DNA of 64,000 nt. Source: Marispirochaeta sp. Its GTDB lineage: Bacteria > Spirochaetota > Spirochaetia > JC444 > Marispirochaetaceae. The position numbers and the translations under genes are program-made. The stretch lies in assembly GCF_963668165.1 (NCBI RefSeq), contig NZ_OY764209.1:372001-436000 (forward strand). Direction: 5' to 3'. The notes under the pieces were generated by a model that made no database searches, was not told the DNA's origin, and worked only from the letters and a program-made list of their open reading frames with translations. Positions 1 through 7,824 of the stretch are shown here, piece after piece (within the stretch, counting starts at the first letter, position 1; the number at the start of each line of letters is the position of its first letter).

Positions 1-575
1 ACGTTGGACGTTCTTACAAATCCATTGTACGCATCAACTCCCAGTCCGGAAAAGGCGGCGTAGCGTATATTATGGATTCTGAGTTCGGTTTCAGCCTGCC
101 CAAGGCAATGCATCCTGAATTCGGCCTGCTGATTCAGAAAGAGACAGACAAACGCGAAGACGAGCTGGTCCCCAAGGAGATCTGGACGGTTTTCGAGGAA
201 AACTATCTGAATACCACAGTCCCATTCGCCCTTGAGGATGTAAATGTACGAATGGAAACCGATAAAGAATCGGGCAAGCATGCGGCCAACGTAACAGGTC
301 AGATTCTTAAAGACTGTAAAACTGTACAGATCGAAGGCCGGGGAAACGGCCCAATCGACGCCTTTGTTAACGGTCTGAAAAAACATGTGGATTTTGATTT
401 TCACTTTGAGTCCTTCGATGAACATGCAATCAACGAAGGAGCTGACGCCCAGGCGGTAGCCTATATATCGGTTATCACCGAAGATGGCCGAAGGGTATTC
501 GGCGCCGGAATTGATACGGATATAACCTTTGCCTCGTATAAGGCCATACTAAGTGCGATAAACAGGACATTGTAG
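1..575 (+). CDS. leuA: 2-isopropylmalate synthase, C-terminal part (5' end outside window)
   Basis: The reading frame is open from base 3 to the stop at 575, so only about 190 C-terminal residues are visible. They match the end of long-form (LeuA2-like) 2-isopropylmalate synthases. There is an SGKGGVAYIM stretch, a region around IQKETDKREDELVPKEIW leading into the regulatory domain, and the C-terminal LeuA dimer fold that binds leucine (GNGPIDAFVNGLKKH, then GADAQAVAYISV and FGAGIDTDITFASYKAILSAINR). The enzyme condenses acetyl-CoA with 2-oxoisovalerate in the first step of leucine synthesis, in the cytoplasm. The catalytic barrel lies upstream of the window. The following gene is convergent, so this looks like the last gene of its transcript. 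The SGKGG motif and the dimer domain make other members of the family (citramalate synthase, homocitrate synthase) less likely but not excluded. Confidence 0.88.
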   Translation, partial: VGRSYKSIVRINSQSGKGGVAYIMDSEFGFSLPKAMHPEFGLLIQKETDKREDELVPKEIWTVFEENYLNTTVPFALEDVNVRMETDKESGKHAANVTGQILKDCKTVQIEGRGNGPIDAFVNGLKKHVDFDFHFESFDEHAINEGADAQAVAYISVITEDGRRVFGAGIDTDITFASYKAILSAINRTL

Positions 576-587
576 GTCTCAACTCAA

Positions 588-628
588 CTGGCCGGGCGGG
601 AACCTCGAAAATTGAGTATCCCGCCGGG
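588..628. terminator. GC-rich hairpin between convergent genes
   Basis: An imperfect inverted repeat with arms near GGGCGGGA and TCCCGCC lies between the leuA stop at 575 and the stop of the convergent ABC permease at 629. There is no long T run on either side, so a terminator role is only a guess from its position. Confidence 0.35.
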
Positions 629-1366
629 TCAGATTATCCAGCGCCTTTTTATATTGTGCAAACTCACCGCAAAGAGTGCAAGACAGAAAAGGGCCAATAC
701 CCCCATGTCGAGAGCAAACGGAAGCATGTGCTCTCCCCCCACAGAACCATGGAGCAGATCGGCGCCGTAGGTCAAAGGCAACAGGAAGGAGACGGGACGC
801 AGAAAAACGGGGAGATTTTCCACGGGAATAAACAAACCACAGAGAAAGATCATGGGAAAACGAAAAAAATTTGAAAAAGTCTGAGCCTCAAAGACTTCGC
901 TGACTGCCACGGCAATAAAAAGTCCCAGGAACGTCGAAGCTGCAGCAATAAGAACAAGGGCCGGTATAAACAGCTGCCATGCAACACCGGATAGATCTGC
1001 AAGAAAAAAAGCGATAATAACAGGAACAAAAGCATTGGCTGTTCCAAAAAGAATGGCTCCGGAGGTTTTGGCAATCATCAGGAGTTTCAGGGATATGGGG
1101 GCAAGAAGCAGACGCTCAAAGGAACGGTTCTTTTTTTCAAAAGTAACGGTTACCGCCAGCATTGATGTTGTACCAAAGAGGATTGAAACCGCTGTTACTC
1201 CGGGAAGCAGAGAGAGTACACTTTCCAGGCCGCGGCCGGAACGAACAAAAAACATTGCCGTCCATGCCAGAGGAAAGATCAAACCCCAGCTGATATTCGG
1301 CGGCTTCAGGTAGTAGGTCCGCATGTCCTTCAGCAGAATATTCCAGAACGCTGTAAGTTGTTTCAT
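629..1366 (-). CDS. ABC-2 type exporter permease
   Basis: A 245-residue integral membrane protein with about six hydrophobic segments, typical in size and pattern for ABC-2 type permeases (drug, antibiotic or polysaccharide exporters). The conserved ABC-2 stretch FEKKNRSFERLLLAPIS lies in the first third, and a second typical motif, FFRFPMIFLCGLFIPVENLP, follows the fourth hydrophobic segment. The ATG overlaps the stop of the upstream ATPase gene as ATGA, so the two are translationally coupled and should form one transporter. The substrate cannot be read from the sequence. An ArsR-type repressor heads the operon, so a stress-responsive or metal-responsive exporter is possible. A run of eight G sits 6 bases upstream of this start on the coding strand (see findings). 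Confidence 0.9.
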   Translation of the reverse strand: MKQLTAFWNILLKDMRTYYLKPPNISWGLIFPLAWTAMFFVRSGRGLESVLSLLPGVTAVSILFGTTSMLAVTVTFEKKNRSFERLLLAPISLKLLMIAKTSGAILFGTANAFVPVIIAFFLADLSGVAWQLFIPALVLIAAASTFLGLFIAVAVSEVFEAQTFSNFFRFPMIFLCGLFIPVENLPVFLRPVSFLLPLTYGADLLHGSVGGEHMLPFALDMGVLALFCLALFAVSLHNIKRRWII

Positions 1367-2349
1367 CCTCTGCCCCCCCCTTTTTCCTTTTCTGACCGCA
1401 TAAAACCTGCTTCAATCCCGGTAATCGATACAAACACTTCCTCCAGGGAGGGCCGTATTCTACGGGCTTCAAAAACTTCGATGCTCCTCTCCTCCAGATA
1501 CCTGATCAAGGGGCCGACACCCACAGGATCGTCCCCCTCTACCCGCATAACCCCTGTTTCAGGAAAACTGAAAGAGAGCTCAGAGAAAGCAGACGAGACT
1601 GTCTGCTTCACATCATCAATTTCTCCTGTAAAAAAGACCTTCAGTACATGCCTGTTTTGGATCGGCTGCAGCAGTTCCTGCACACCGGCAATACGAACGA
1701 TTCTGCCCGAGACGATAAAGGCAATTCGGTCACACAGACGTTCTGCTTCTTCGATATAGTGGGTTGTGAGAAAGATTGTCGTTCCCGCCTTGTGCAGATC
1801 ATCGATAAGCTGACGCACCTGCCTGGCGCTTGCAACATCAATACCGGTCGTCGGTTCATCGAGAAAAAGAATCCGTGGTTGATGGATAATCCCCGCGGCA
1901 ATAGTGAGCTTGCGCTTCATTCCCTTTGAGTAGCCGCCGAATTTCCTGTTTCCAGCCTGATTCAGACCAAAGAGCTCCAGCAGTTCAGCCGCACGTGCCT
2001 CCCGCCGAGATTTTCGCATCCCGTAGAGGGCACCGCAAAACGCAAGATTATCAAAACCGCTTAATTCGGGATACAGGTTACTTTCATCGGGCACCACTCC
2101 CACCAGGTGCTGAGCAGCCCTGGGATTCTTACTGCAGTCAATATCTCCGATATAGACCGTGCCCCTGTCAGGTCGCGCAAGGCCGGTGAGCATATTAATA
2201 GTTGTGGTTTTACCGGCTCCGTTGGGTCCCAGAAAACCGAATAACTCACCTGAACGCACCTCGAAATCGACCCCGGCGACAGCCTTTACATCGCCAAAAC
2301 TTTTTTTAAGTTCCTTTACGAGTACAGCGCTGTTCGTTTCTTTCAGCAT
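1363..2349 (-). CDS. ABC exporter ATP-binding protein
   Basis: A 328-residue ABC ATPase of the DRA/CcmA type that pairs with ABC-2 permeases. Walker A is GPNGAGKTTT near residue 40, the signature loop reads GGYSKGMKRKL, and Walker B is ILFLDEPTTGID, followed by the H-loop in FLTTHYIEEAERL. The last 90 or so residues form the accessory domain usual in this subgroup. The ATG at 2349 has a good ribosome site (AGGAG about 6 bases upstream) and lies inside the 3' end of the arsR gene, so the three genes form a tight operon. The C-terminus EKEKGGGRG is encoded by an A5G8 tract just before the stop. A change of one base there would fuse this protein to the permease. Confidence 0.93.
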   Translation of the reverse strand: MLKETNSAVLVKELKKSFGDVKAVAGVDFEVRSGELFGFLGPNGAGKTTTINMLTGLARPDRGTVYIGDIDCSKNPRAAQHLVGVVPDESNLYPELSGFDNLAFCGALYGMRKSRREARAAELLELFGLNQAGNRKFGGYSKGMKRKLTIAAGIIHQPRILFLDEPTTGIDVASARQVRQLIDDLHKAGTTIFLTTHYIEEAERLCDRIAFIVSGRIVRIAGVQELLQPIQNRHVLKVFFTGEIDDVKQTVSSAFSELSFSFPETGVMRVEGDDPVGVGPLIRYLEERSIEVFEARRIRPSLEEVFVSITGIEAGFMRSEKEKGGGRG

Positions 2350-2641
2350 ATTCTTCTCCTGCTTCCTCCAGCTGCAACAAGCTGTTGCTTACCAGCTGCC
2401 AGCGGGCCAGGGTATCGGTGTTGAGACGATAGTGAACAAAGTAGCCCCGCTTATCCGCTTCGACGACGCCGGCATCCCGTAAAACCCGAAGATGCTGGGA
2501 AACCGCCGCCTGACTGATACCCAGACGGCGTGCCAGGGCGTTAACGCAGAATGACCGTTTTTTGAGCATGTGCAGAATCATTACCCTGCTCTCAACCGAA
2601 AGAATTTTAAAAATTGCTGCCGCCTGTTGCAAACTGGTCAC
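2306..2641 (-). CDS. ArsR/SmtB-family repressor of the ABC exporter operon
   Basis: A short winged-helix protein of the ArsR family (about 111 residues from the GTG at 2641). The recognition region reads ALARRLGISQAAVSQHLRVLRDAGVVEADKRGYFVHYRLN. No clear metal-binding ELCVCDL-type motif is present, so the inducer is unknown. An ATG at 2671 is also in frame. I prefer GTG 2641 because GGAG sits four bases before it, and because the ATG lies inside a near-perfect palindrome just downstream of a good promoter, where an autorepressor operator would be expected. The 3' end overlaps the ATPase gene by 44 bases. The likely role is repression of its own operon, relieved by a metal or small molecule exported by the transporter (inference). 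Confidence 0.87.
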   Translation of the reverse strand: MTSLQQAAAIFKILSVESRVMILHMLKKRSFCVNALARRLGISQAAVSQHLRVLRDAGVVEADKRGYFVHYRLNTDTLARWQLVSNSLLQLEEAGEEYAERNEQRCTRKGT

Positions 2642-2657
2642 AATTCTCCATTCATTT

Positions 2658-2677
2658 AAGTGTATGCGCATATACTT
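2658..2677. promoter_or_regulatory. Palindromic operator candidate for the ArsR repressor
   Basis: A 20-base palindrome centred on TATGCGCATA (2662-2671), with only one symmetric mismatch pair. It abuts the -10 box and covers the predicted transcription start. ArsR-family repressors classically bind imperfect inverted repeats of this size at that position. No other copy was noticed in the window. Confidence 0.6.
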
Positions 2678-2703
2678 ATATCATGGTTTCAAAATATCAT
2701 CAA
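2675..2703 (-). promoter_or_regulatory. Sigma70-like promoter of the arsR-ABC operon
   Basis: On the minus strand, TTGATG (2703 to 2698) and TATAAG (2680 to 2675) are separated by exactly 17 bases. The predicted start of transcription falls inside the adjacent palindrome, and the GTG start with its GGAG site follows about 30 bases downstream. Confidence 0.65.
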
Positions 2704-2836
2704 CTCTTAGGTGCAAAAAAACAGTGTATTTATGTTTTGCTTTACAAGCGAAATTCAGGATGGAAACAGAGAGAGATGCATAATCAGCACCGCTCCCACC
2801 GCCCGGCGACTGAACCCGGGCAGGAGTTCAATACTT

Positions 2837-3655
2837 TCAGGTACCTTCGTTTTCGATTTTCGATGTCCGCTGCTTGAGAAAACGGAATGCCTCCCGTCCC
2901 TCTCGCGAAAAATCCCTGGTGAAGGCTTCGACGCTCAGCCGTCCGGTATAGCCGATCTGATGAAGTGCGCGGAAAAAGTCATCGTACATTTCTCCATCTG
3001 CCTCGGAGGGAAAGCTTCTTCCTTGAGGATTCGAAATGTGACAGTGCCGAACCGCGCTTCCCGCTTTCAGGATAATCTCAGTAGACTCGTTCTCCAAAGC
3101 AAGATGATAATAATCTATAAGCAATTGAATCGAATTCCTGTCTGCTGCGCGGCTGAGTTCATACCCTTCGGCAGCGCTGTTTATGATGTTGCTCTCTCCC
3201 CGGTTCAGGGGTTCAATAACAATGCTTATACCCCTGGGAGAAACATATTCGTCTATTATCCTGCAGATAGAAACCATCTGTTCCCATGCTGCAGAGACAG
3301 GGAACCCGGCAGGAATATTGCGGGCGCCGGAGCTGCCAAAGCAGATATGCTCCCCACCAAGTTCTTTCACGCGCCCGATTGCTTTTTCCAGGTACACCCG
3401 AATAGCAGAAAGATCTGCCGAAGGCCCGGTAATCTTGATCGAAGCCGGAAACAGGTTGTTACAGACCTCGCAGGAAAGTCCGGAATTGCTGATCCGTTGC
3501 TTCAGCTGATCAAACTCCGCGTCATTCAGCTCCATTATCTGGGCCACCGGCAAATCCAGATACTCATAACCGCATTTTGCTATCTCTTCAATTGCCCATT
3601 GACCGGCAGAGTCACCCTCATTGGCGAGCATGTTGGTACAGCAGCCGATTCTCAT
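2837..3655 (-). CDS. Sugar phosphate isomerase/epimerase family protein (TIM barrel)
   Basis: A 272-residue protein of the xylose isomerase-like TIM barrel family (AP endonuclease 2 fold; tagatose-3-epimerase and IolE relatives). The start MRIGCCTNML at 3655 is supported by AAGGAGG 6 bases upstream; the frame is open 20 codons further but without a ribosome site. The four usual metal ligands can be placed in order: Glu in VIEPLNRGESN, Asp in LLIDYYH, His in RHCHISN and Glu in LSVEAF near the C-terminus. It should therefore be a metal-dependent keto-sugar epimerase or isomerase, with substrate unknown. It is transcribed away from the AraC gene at 3.9 kb, with about 240 bases between the two starts, and the TRAP operon lies beyond that. 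A shared catabolic role is possible but not shown. Confidence 0.82.
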   Translation of the reverse strand: MRIGCCTNMLANEGDSAGQWAIEEIAKCGYEYLDLPVAQIMELNDAEFDQLKQRISNSGLSCEVCNNLFPASIKITGPSADLSAIRVYLEKAIGRVKELGGEHICFGSSGARNIPAGFPVSAAWEQMVSICRIIDEYVSPRGISIVIEPLNRGESNIINSAAEGYELSRAADRNSIQLLIDYYHLALENESTEIILKAGSAVRHCHISNPQGRSFPSEADGEMYDDFFRALHQIGYTGRLSVEAFTRDFSREGREAFRFLKQRTSKIENEGT

Positions 3656-3735
3656 AAGTTTCCTCCTTCTTCGGTCTGTTTCATTATAGAAAGGGATGAA
3701 AAATAGCGCAATCACTTTCAGTCACAACAATTTTC

Positions 3736-3764
3736 TTGACATCCCCACAATTGTATCCTACTCT
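3736..3764 (+). promoter_or_regulatory. Possible promoter for the AraC gene
   Basis: TTGACA (3736-3741) and TACTCT (3759-3764) are separated by 17 bases in the divergent intergenic region. The -10 match is poor and the leader would be about 130 bases. Confidence 0.35.
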
Positions 3765-3893
3765 AGTATACAGACACCGCAATGTTTCCAAATTTAGTTT
3801 TATTGTATCTTTTAGTGTTGCCGGCTTGACGGCAGAATTCATGTAATCGTTTAAGTTAGAATTATAAATACGAAGTGGTACAGAACAAAAGAC

Positions 3894-4781
3894 TTGGCGG
3901 CTCAATGGGAGTATATGAACCAGATTCGAGAGTATAATTTTGGTTTCAACTGCGGAATCAGTCCTGTAGTTCCATGGGGCGATCATCATCGACACAATGA
4001 GGTCGAAATCACCTTTGCCGATAAAGGTGCTTTTAATCTTGAACTGCAGGGCCAGAGGATCGAGGTAAAACCCGGGAAGCTCCTCATTTTCTGGGGCGGG
4101 ATGCCCCACTATATTGATAGTCTTGAACCCAATCAAACTCAATACTGGATGTGTGTTCCAGTCTCTTCATTCATCCAGTGGATAGATAACCCGCAGTTAT
4201 TTCGGGATATATTTACGCATGGTTTAATCCTTACCGATATATACCGGCACTTGAATGCTTACAGCTCACTTTTTTACCTTTGGAGTGCAGAACTGAATGA
4301 TACATCTCAGAGAGTGCGTAAGGCAGCCCAACTTTCCATCTGCGCTCAAATACGCTGTACTCTTGAAGATATCAGCAAGACGACAGGAAATGATGGCACT
4401 CCTAATTTTAAGGAAACCTATTACAGTACAACAACAGTGAAGTCTACAAAACTTTATAAACGCGCATGTGAGTACATTATCGATAATTACACGGATTTTG
4501 ATCTTGATGCAGATACAATAGCTGGTGCCATCAACGCTCATCCTAAGTATCTTCTGACTTTGTTTAAACGAAAGTATGGAATGTCATTGAATAATTTTAT
4601 TTTATTCCTGCGAGTCTCTGAAGCTCAAAAAATGCTGATGCATACCAACAGAAAGGTGGCTGATATTGCATTCGAGTGCGGCTTTTCTACATTGAGCAGC
4701 TTTTACGCGGCCTTCAGAAAAATCGTGGGAGAAAAACCTCTCCATTACCGTCCCCATCGCTATTTCCCAAGTGGTCCATAA
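3894..4781 (+). CDS. AraC-family transcriptional regulator
   Basis: About 295 residues. An N-terminal cupin-type sensing domain (WGDHHRHNEVEITFADKGAFNLELQGQ, then KPGKLLIFWGGMPHYIDS) is followed by a C-terminal pair of helix-turn-helix motifs (DLDADTIAGAINAHPKYLLTLFKRKYGMSLNNF and RKVADIAFECGFSTLSSFYAAFRKIVGEKPLHYR). The start is uncertain. TTG at 3894 has no ribosome site, and ATG at 3915 (seven codons later) has only a weak GGGAG three bases before it. The gene is followed by a perfect palindrome and the TRAP transporter operon in the same direction, so it probably controls that operon. The effector is probably a sugar acid or other solute taken up by the TRAP system (inference). Confidence 0.88.
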   Translation: MAAQWEYMNQIREYNFGFNCGISPVVPWGDHHRHNEVEITFADKGAFNLELQGQRIEVKPGKLLIFWGGMPHYIDSLEPNQTQYWMCVPVSSFIQWIDNPQLFRDIFTHGLILTDIYRHLNAYSSLFYLWSAELNDTSQRVRKAAQLSICAQIRCTLEDISKTTGNDGTPNFKETYYSTTTVKSTKLYKRACEYIIDNYTDFDLDADTIAGAINAHPKYLLTLFKRKYGMSLNNFILFLRVSEAQKMLMHTNRKVADIAFECGFSTLSSFYAAFRKIVGEKPLHYRPHRYFPSGP

Positions 4782-4785
4782 TTTC

Positions 4786-4809
4786 ATTCTATTATTGTAA
4801 TAATAGAAT
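4786..4809. terminator. Perfect AT-rich inverted repeat after the AraC gene
   Basis: Two 11-base arms, ATTCTATTATT and AATAATAGAAT, separated by GT. The repeat starts five bases after the AraC stop and is followed by a T-rich stretch. It can act as a weak intrinsic terminator for the regulator gene or as an operator in front of the TRAP operon. Confidence 0.5.
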
Positions 4810-4891
4810 ATTTCTTATTCTTTCTTTCTAAAAAACAAAGAAAATCTTACTATTGTGCATTTTCCTCATATAACTACGGAAGATGGCAAGC

Positions 4892-4906
4892 CATAGCTAA
4901 GCTATG
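4892..4906. promoter_or_regulatory. Palindrome CATAGCT-A-AGCTATG before dctP
   Basis: A perfect 7-base inverted repeat around a single A, 31 bases upstream of the dctP start codon and just before its ribosome site. It could be an operator or a leader hairpin for the TRAP operon. Confidence 0.4.
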
Positions 4907-4936
4907 ATTAACATAGATTCAATTAAGGAGGAACTC

Positions 4937-5956
4937 ATGAAAAAGGGTTTACTTGTAGTATTAGTTTTATTTCTATGTATTCCGTCAGTGCTGATTGCGG
5001 AAGGCTCTGGAGAAAAAGGGACATCCCAGGAGAAAAAAATCGTTATGACCTTCGGGGAAGCCGATTCCCTGGGGACTCCCATCAACCTCGCAAACGCTCT
5101 TTTCTGTAAACTCGTAACCGAGAAGACCGATGGAATGATCACTGTAAACCACATCGCCGGTGAATCATTGGGAAATGACATTCAGGTCATAGAACAAATG
5201 ATGGAAGGATCTGTTCAATTTTACGGAGATGTTGCCGGCTGGTATGCTAACTGGGTAAAAGACCTGGCGATTCTCAACTGGGGATTTACCTTCGATGACA
5301 ACGATCATGTACAGCGCTTCTTCAATAGCAATTCGTTTGAAGCCCTTAGCGATGAATTGATCGAGAATGCAGGCATAAAAATTCTTGGAATAGCCCCGAC
5401 TCAGCCCAGAATTCTGTTTTCAAGAAAACCCGTGCACACTATCAATGACCTCAACGGCCTCAAAATGCGGGTACCCGATATCAGAACCTATATGCTTTTA
5501 TGGCAAACCTTCGAAACTAATCCCAACCGTGTCGCTTGGGGAGAGGTTTATCTTGGCATGAAAACCGGTCTTCTCGAAGCAGCTGAGGGACCTATTGGTG
5601 CAGCCTATGGTGCTAAATTTCATGAAAGCGGCCCCAATGTAACATTGACCAACCATCTGGTATCCACCTATCAGGTATCCATGAATAACGCGCTATTCGA
5701 GAGCCTGTCTCCTGAAAACCAGAAGATCCTGCTTGAAGCCGGACAGGAAGCAGCCGACCTGGCACGCGAGGTTGCTGAGGAAGGAACTATCGAAACCCTC
5801 GACAAAATGGTGAATGAAGGCGCCACTCTTATTGAACTAACTCCTGAAGCACGGAACGCATTCGTTAAAAAGAGTACTTCAGCGGTCGAAACAATGGAAA
5901 ATGACGGCGAATGGCGTAAAGGTCTCTGGCAGGAAGTCCGTGATCTCGCCCAATAA
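4937..5956 (+). CDS. dctP: TRAP transporter solute-binding protein (DctP family)
   Basis: A 339-residue periplasmic binding protein. The start at 4937 has an excellent ribosome site (AAGGAGG, 5 bases upstream). An in-frame ATG 11 codons earlier is not needed. The N-terminus has a signal peptide (KKGLLVVLVLFLCIPSVLIA) with probable cleavage before EGSGEK. The mature part has the DctP fold with the typical FSRKPVHTINDLNGLKMRVPD segment, which carries the conserved Arg that binds the carboxylate of the ligand, and the WGEVYLGMKTGLLEAAEGP region. It delivers its ligand to the DctQM membrane parts encoded next. TRAP ligands are mostly carboxylates such as C4-dicarboxylates, sugar acids or keto acids; this one cannot be named from the sequence. 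Confidence 0.93.
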   Translation: MKKGLLVVLVLFLCIPSVLIAEGSGEKGTSQEKKIVMTFGEADSLGTPINLANALFCKLVTEKTDGMITVNHIAGESLGNDIQVIEQMMEGSVQFYGDVAGWYANWVKDLAILNWGFTFDDNDHVQRFFNSNSFEALSDELIENAGIKILGIAPTQPRILFSRKPVHTINDLNGLKMRVPDIRTYMLLWQTFETNPNRVAWGEVYLGMKTGLLEAAEGPIGAAYGAKFHESGPNVTLTNHLVSTYQVSMNNALFESLSPENQKILLEAGQEAADLAREVAEEGTIETLDKMVNEGATLIELTPEARNAFVKKSTSAVETMENDGEWRKGLWQEVRDLAQ

Positions 5957-5993
5957 AAACAGCTTGTAAATATTCGCACAAAGGAAGACGACA

Positions 5994-6512
5994 GTGACAT
6001 TAGATAAATTTTTAAGCAAATACAACCAAGTGCTGAGCAGAATCGAAGCCATTGAGAAATTTTTTGGATTGACGCTGCTCGCCTTCATTGTGTTGAGTAT
6101 TTGCCTTCAGGTACTGACTCGCGCGGTATGGAACAAATCCCAGATTTGGGTTGAAGAACTCTGCACCTACGGGTTTATTTGGGCGGCCTTTTTGGGGGCC
6201 GCCATTGGAACAAAGCATCAGCGTCATATAAAAATCTCTACGTTTCTATTCCGATTGGATTACAAGAAACAGCTGATAATTGCAGAAATATCTTACGCGT
6301 TAATGTTGCTAATACTTTTTCTGATAGTGCAAAACGCCACCGGTCTGTATAAAATTGAGACTCGGAGCAATATTATTGCGATTCCTTTTTTACCACGTTT
6401 CTACGTTTTTTCGCTGCCCCTGCTGGTTTCTCTGATATCAATGATTATTACAATTCCCTATTTGATGTTGAATGATTACATGGCCTATCGACTGGAGGGG
6501 GAAAAGAAATGA
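5994..6512 (+). CDS. dctQ: TRAP transporter small permease (DctQ family)
   Basis: A 172-residue protein with four transmembrane helices, the usual size for DctQ. The conserved family pattern NKSQIWVEELCTYGFIWAAFLGAAIGTKHQRHIKI is present at residues 48-82. GTG at 5994 is the likely start, with AAGGAAG about 8 bases upstream. Its stop overlaps the start of dctM as ATGA. In the family, DctQ couples the large permease to the binding protein. Confidence 0.9.
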   Translation: MTLDKFLSKYNQVLSRIEAIEKFFGLTLLAFIVLSICLQVLTRAVWNKSQIWVEELCTYGFIWAAFLGAAIGTKHQRHIKISTFLFRLDYKKQLIIAEISYALMLLILFLIVQNATGLYKIETRSNIIAIPFLPRFYVFSLPLLVSLISMIITIPYLMLNDYMAYRLEGEKK

Positions 6513-7822
6513 GTCTTGCCGTTCTATTACTAACTGCCGCAGTCTTATTGATATTTGAATTCCCGGTAGCTTTCTCGCTGATGGGAGCTTCTATTGGTTA
6601 CCTCCTCGTCGATTTCTTCACCGGTCAAGGAATCCCCGTATCGTTGACTATTCTTGCGCGTCGAATGTCCCCAGGACTGGACAGTTTCCCTCTGCTGGCA
6701 ATGCCGCTTTTTATATTAGCCGGCAACCTGATGAACCGTTCGGGAATTGCCGAATCTATTTTTAAGTTCGCGACAGCACTTTTCGGACACATCCGTGGCG
6801 GTCTGGCGCATGTAAATATCGCGGCGAGTATTGTTTTCGCCGGCATGTCCGGAGTAGCCCAGGCCGACGCTGCGGGTCTTGGAACTATCGAGATCGAACA
6901 GATGATGAAAAAGGGCTACAAGGCTCCTTTTGCCGCAGCGGTCACTGCCTCATCCTCGATAATAGGGCCAATAATTCCCCCGAGTGTAATAATGGTACTC
7001 TACGCTGTTCTGGCACAGGTGTCGCTGGGAGAATTGTTTCTTGCCGGGATTCTCCCCGGCATTCTGATGGGTCTGTTGCTGATGCTACTTGTTTACTGGA
7101 TGTCAGTAACCGGCAGGGCCCATACTCCCGTGGAACCCGCCAGTAAACTAAAAGAGATATTTGTCGCTTTTATACAGGCAATACCCGCCCTGCTGGCACC
7201 GATTATTCTGGTATTCGGTATCCTATTCGGATTCGCAACCCCGACGGAACTGGGAGCTATCACCGTTTTCTATGCTGTCGTTATAGGAGTAATCAATAAG
7301 AAACTCGGACTCAACGAGATAAAAAAAGCCTCAGTTGACAGCCTCGTAACCTTCGGAGTCCTGATTTTCATTATGGCGGCCGCATTTCCAATCGGCTGGA
7401 TAATTGCTGCAAACAACCTGCCCATGCATATAGCAAATTTTATTCTTTCAATATCGACGAATAAATTTATCATTCTCATTCTAATCAACATCATGCTGCT
7501 GATTGTAGGGTGCTTCCTTGAAACCAATGCCATACTCTTTATCTCAGTACCAGCTCTGTTGCCTCTGATTCAAATGATTGGGGTCGATCCTGTACATTTT
7601 GGAGTTATTTTGGTTTTGAATTTACTTATTGGTGCTATAACACCACCATTCGGCATAATCTTATTCATAATGATGGATATCGCGAAAATCTCATTCCGCA
7701 GTCTTTTAAAGGAGATGCGCTACTTCTATGTGCCTCTGGGCATATCCCTCCTCATAATCACATTTGTGCCTGATTTTGTATTATTCCTTCCCCGGGTTGT
7801 AGCCCGTACGTTTGGTGGTTAA
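6509..7822 (+). CDS. dctM: TRAP transporter large permease (DctM family)
   Basis: A 437-residue, very hydrophobic protein with about 12 membrane segments, full length for DctM. It has the family motifs FPLLAMPLFILAGNLMNRSGI, GGLAHVNIAASIVFAGMSGVAQADAAGLG and SSSIIGPIIPPSVIMVLYAV, which line the sodium and substrate path in characterised TRAP transporters. It imports the ligand with sodium. It is translationally coupled to dctQ, and the next gene follows three bases after its stop, so all belong to one operon. Confidence 0.94.
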   Translation: MSLAVLLLTAAVLLIFEFPVAFSLMGASIGYLLVDFFTGQGIPVSLTILARRMSPGLDSFPLLAMPLFILAGNLMNRSGIAESIFKFATALFGHIRGGLAHVNIAASIVFAGMSGVAQADAAGLGTIEIEQMMKKGYKAPFAAAVTASSSIIGPIIPPSVIMVLYAVLAQVSLGELFLAGILPGILMGLLLMLLVYWMSVTGRAHTPVEPASKLKEIFVAFIQAIPALLAPIILVFGILFGFATPTELGAITVFYAVVIGVINKKLGLNEIKKASVDSLVTFGVLIFIMAAAFPIGWIIAANNLPMHIANFILSISTNKFIILILINIMLLIVGCFLETNAILFISVPALLPLIQMIGVDPVHFGVILVLNLLIGAITPPFGIILFIMMDIAKISFRSLLKEMRYFYVPLGISLLIITFVPDFVLFLPRVVARTFGG

Positions 7823-7824
7823 CC

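Noticed and set aside
2711..3706. A 331-residue plus-strand open frame
   Set aside because: It is antisense to the well-supported sugar isomerase gene, has no domain motifs and reflects codon use of the real gene.
3684..4142. A 152-residue minus-strand frame over the AraC gene start
   Set aside because: It overlaps the AraC sensing domain and the divergent promoter region and has no motif support.
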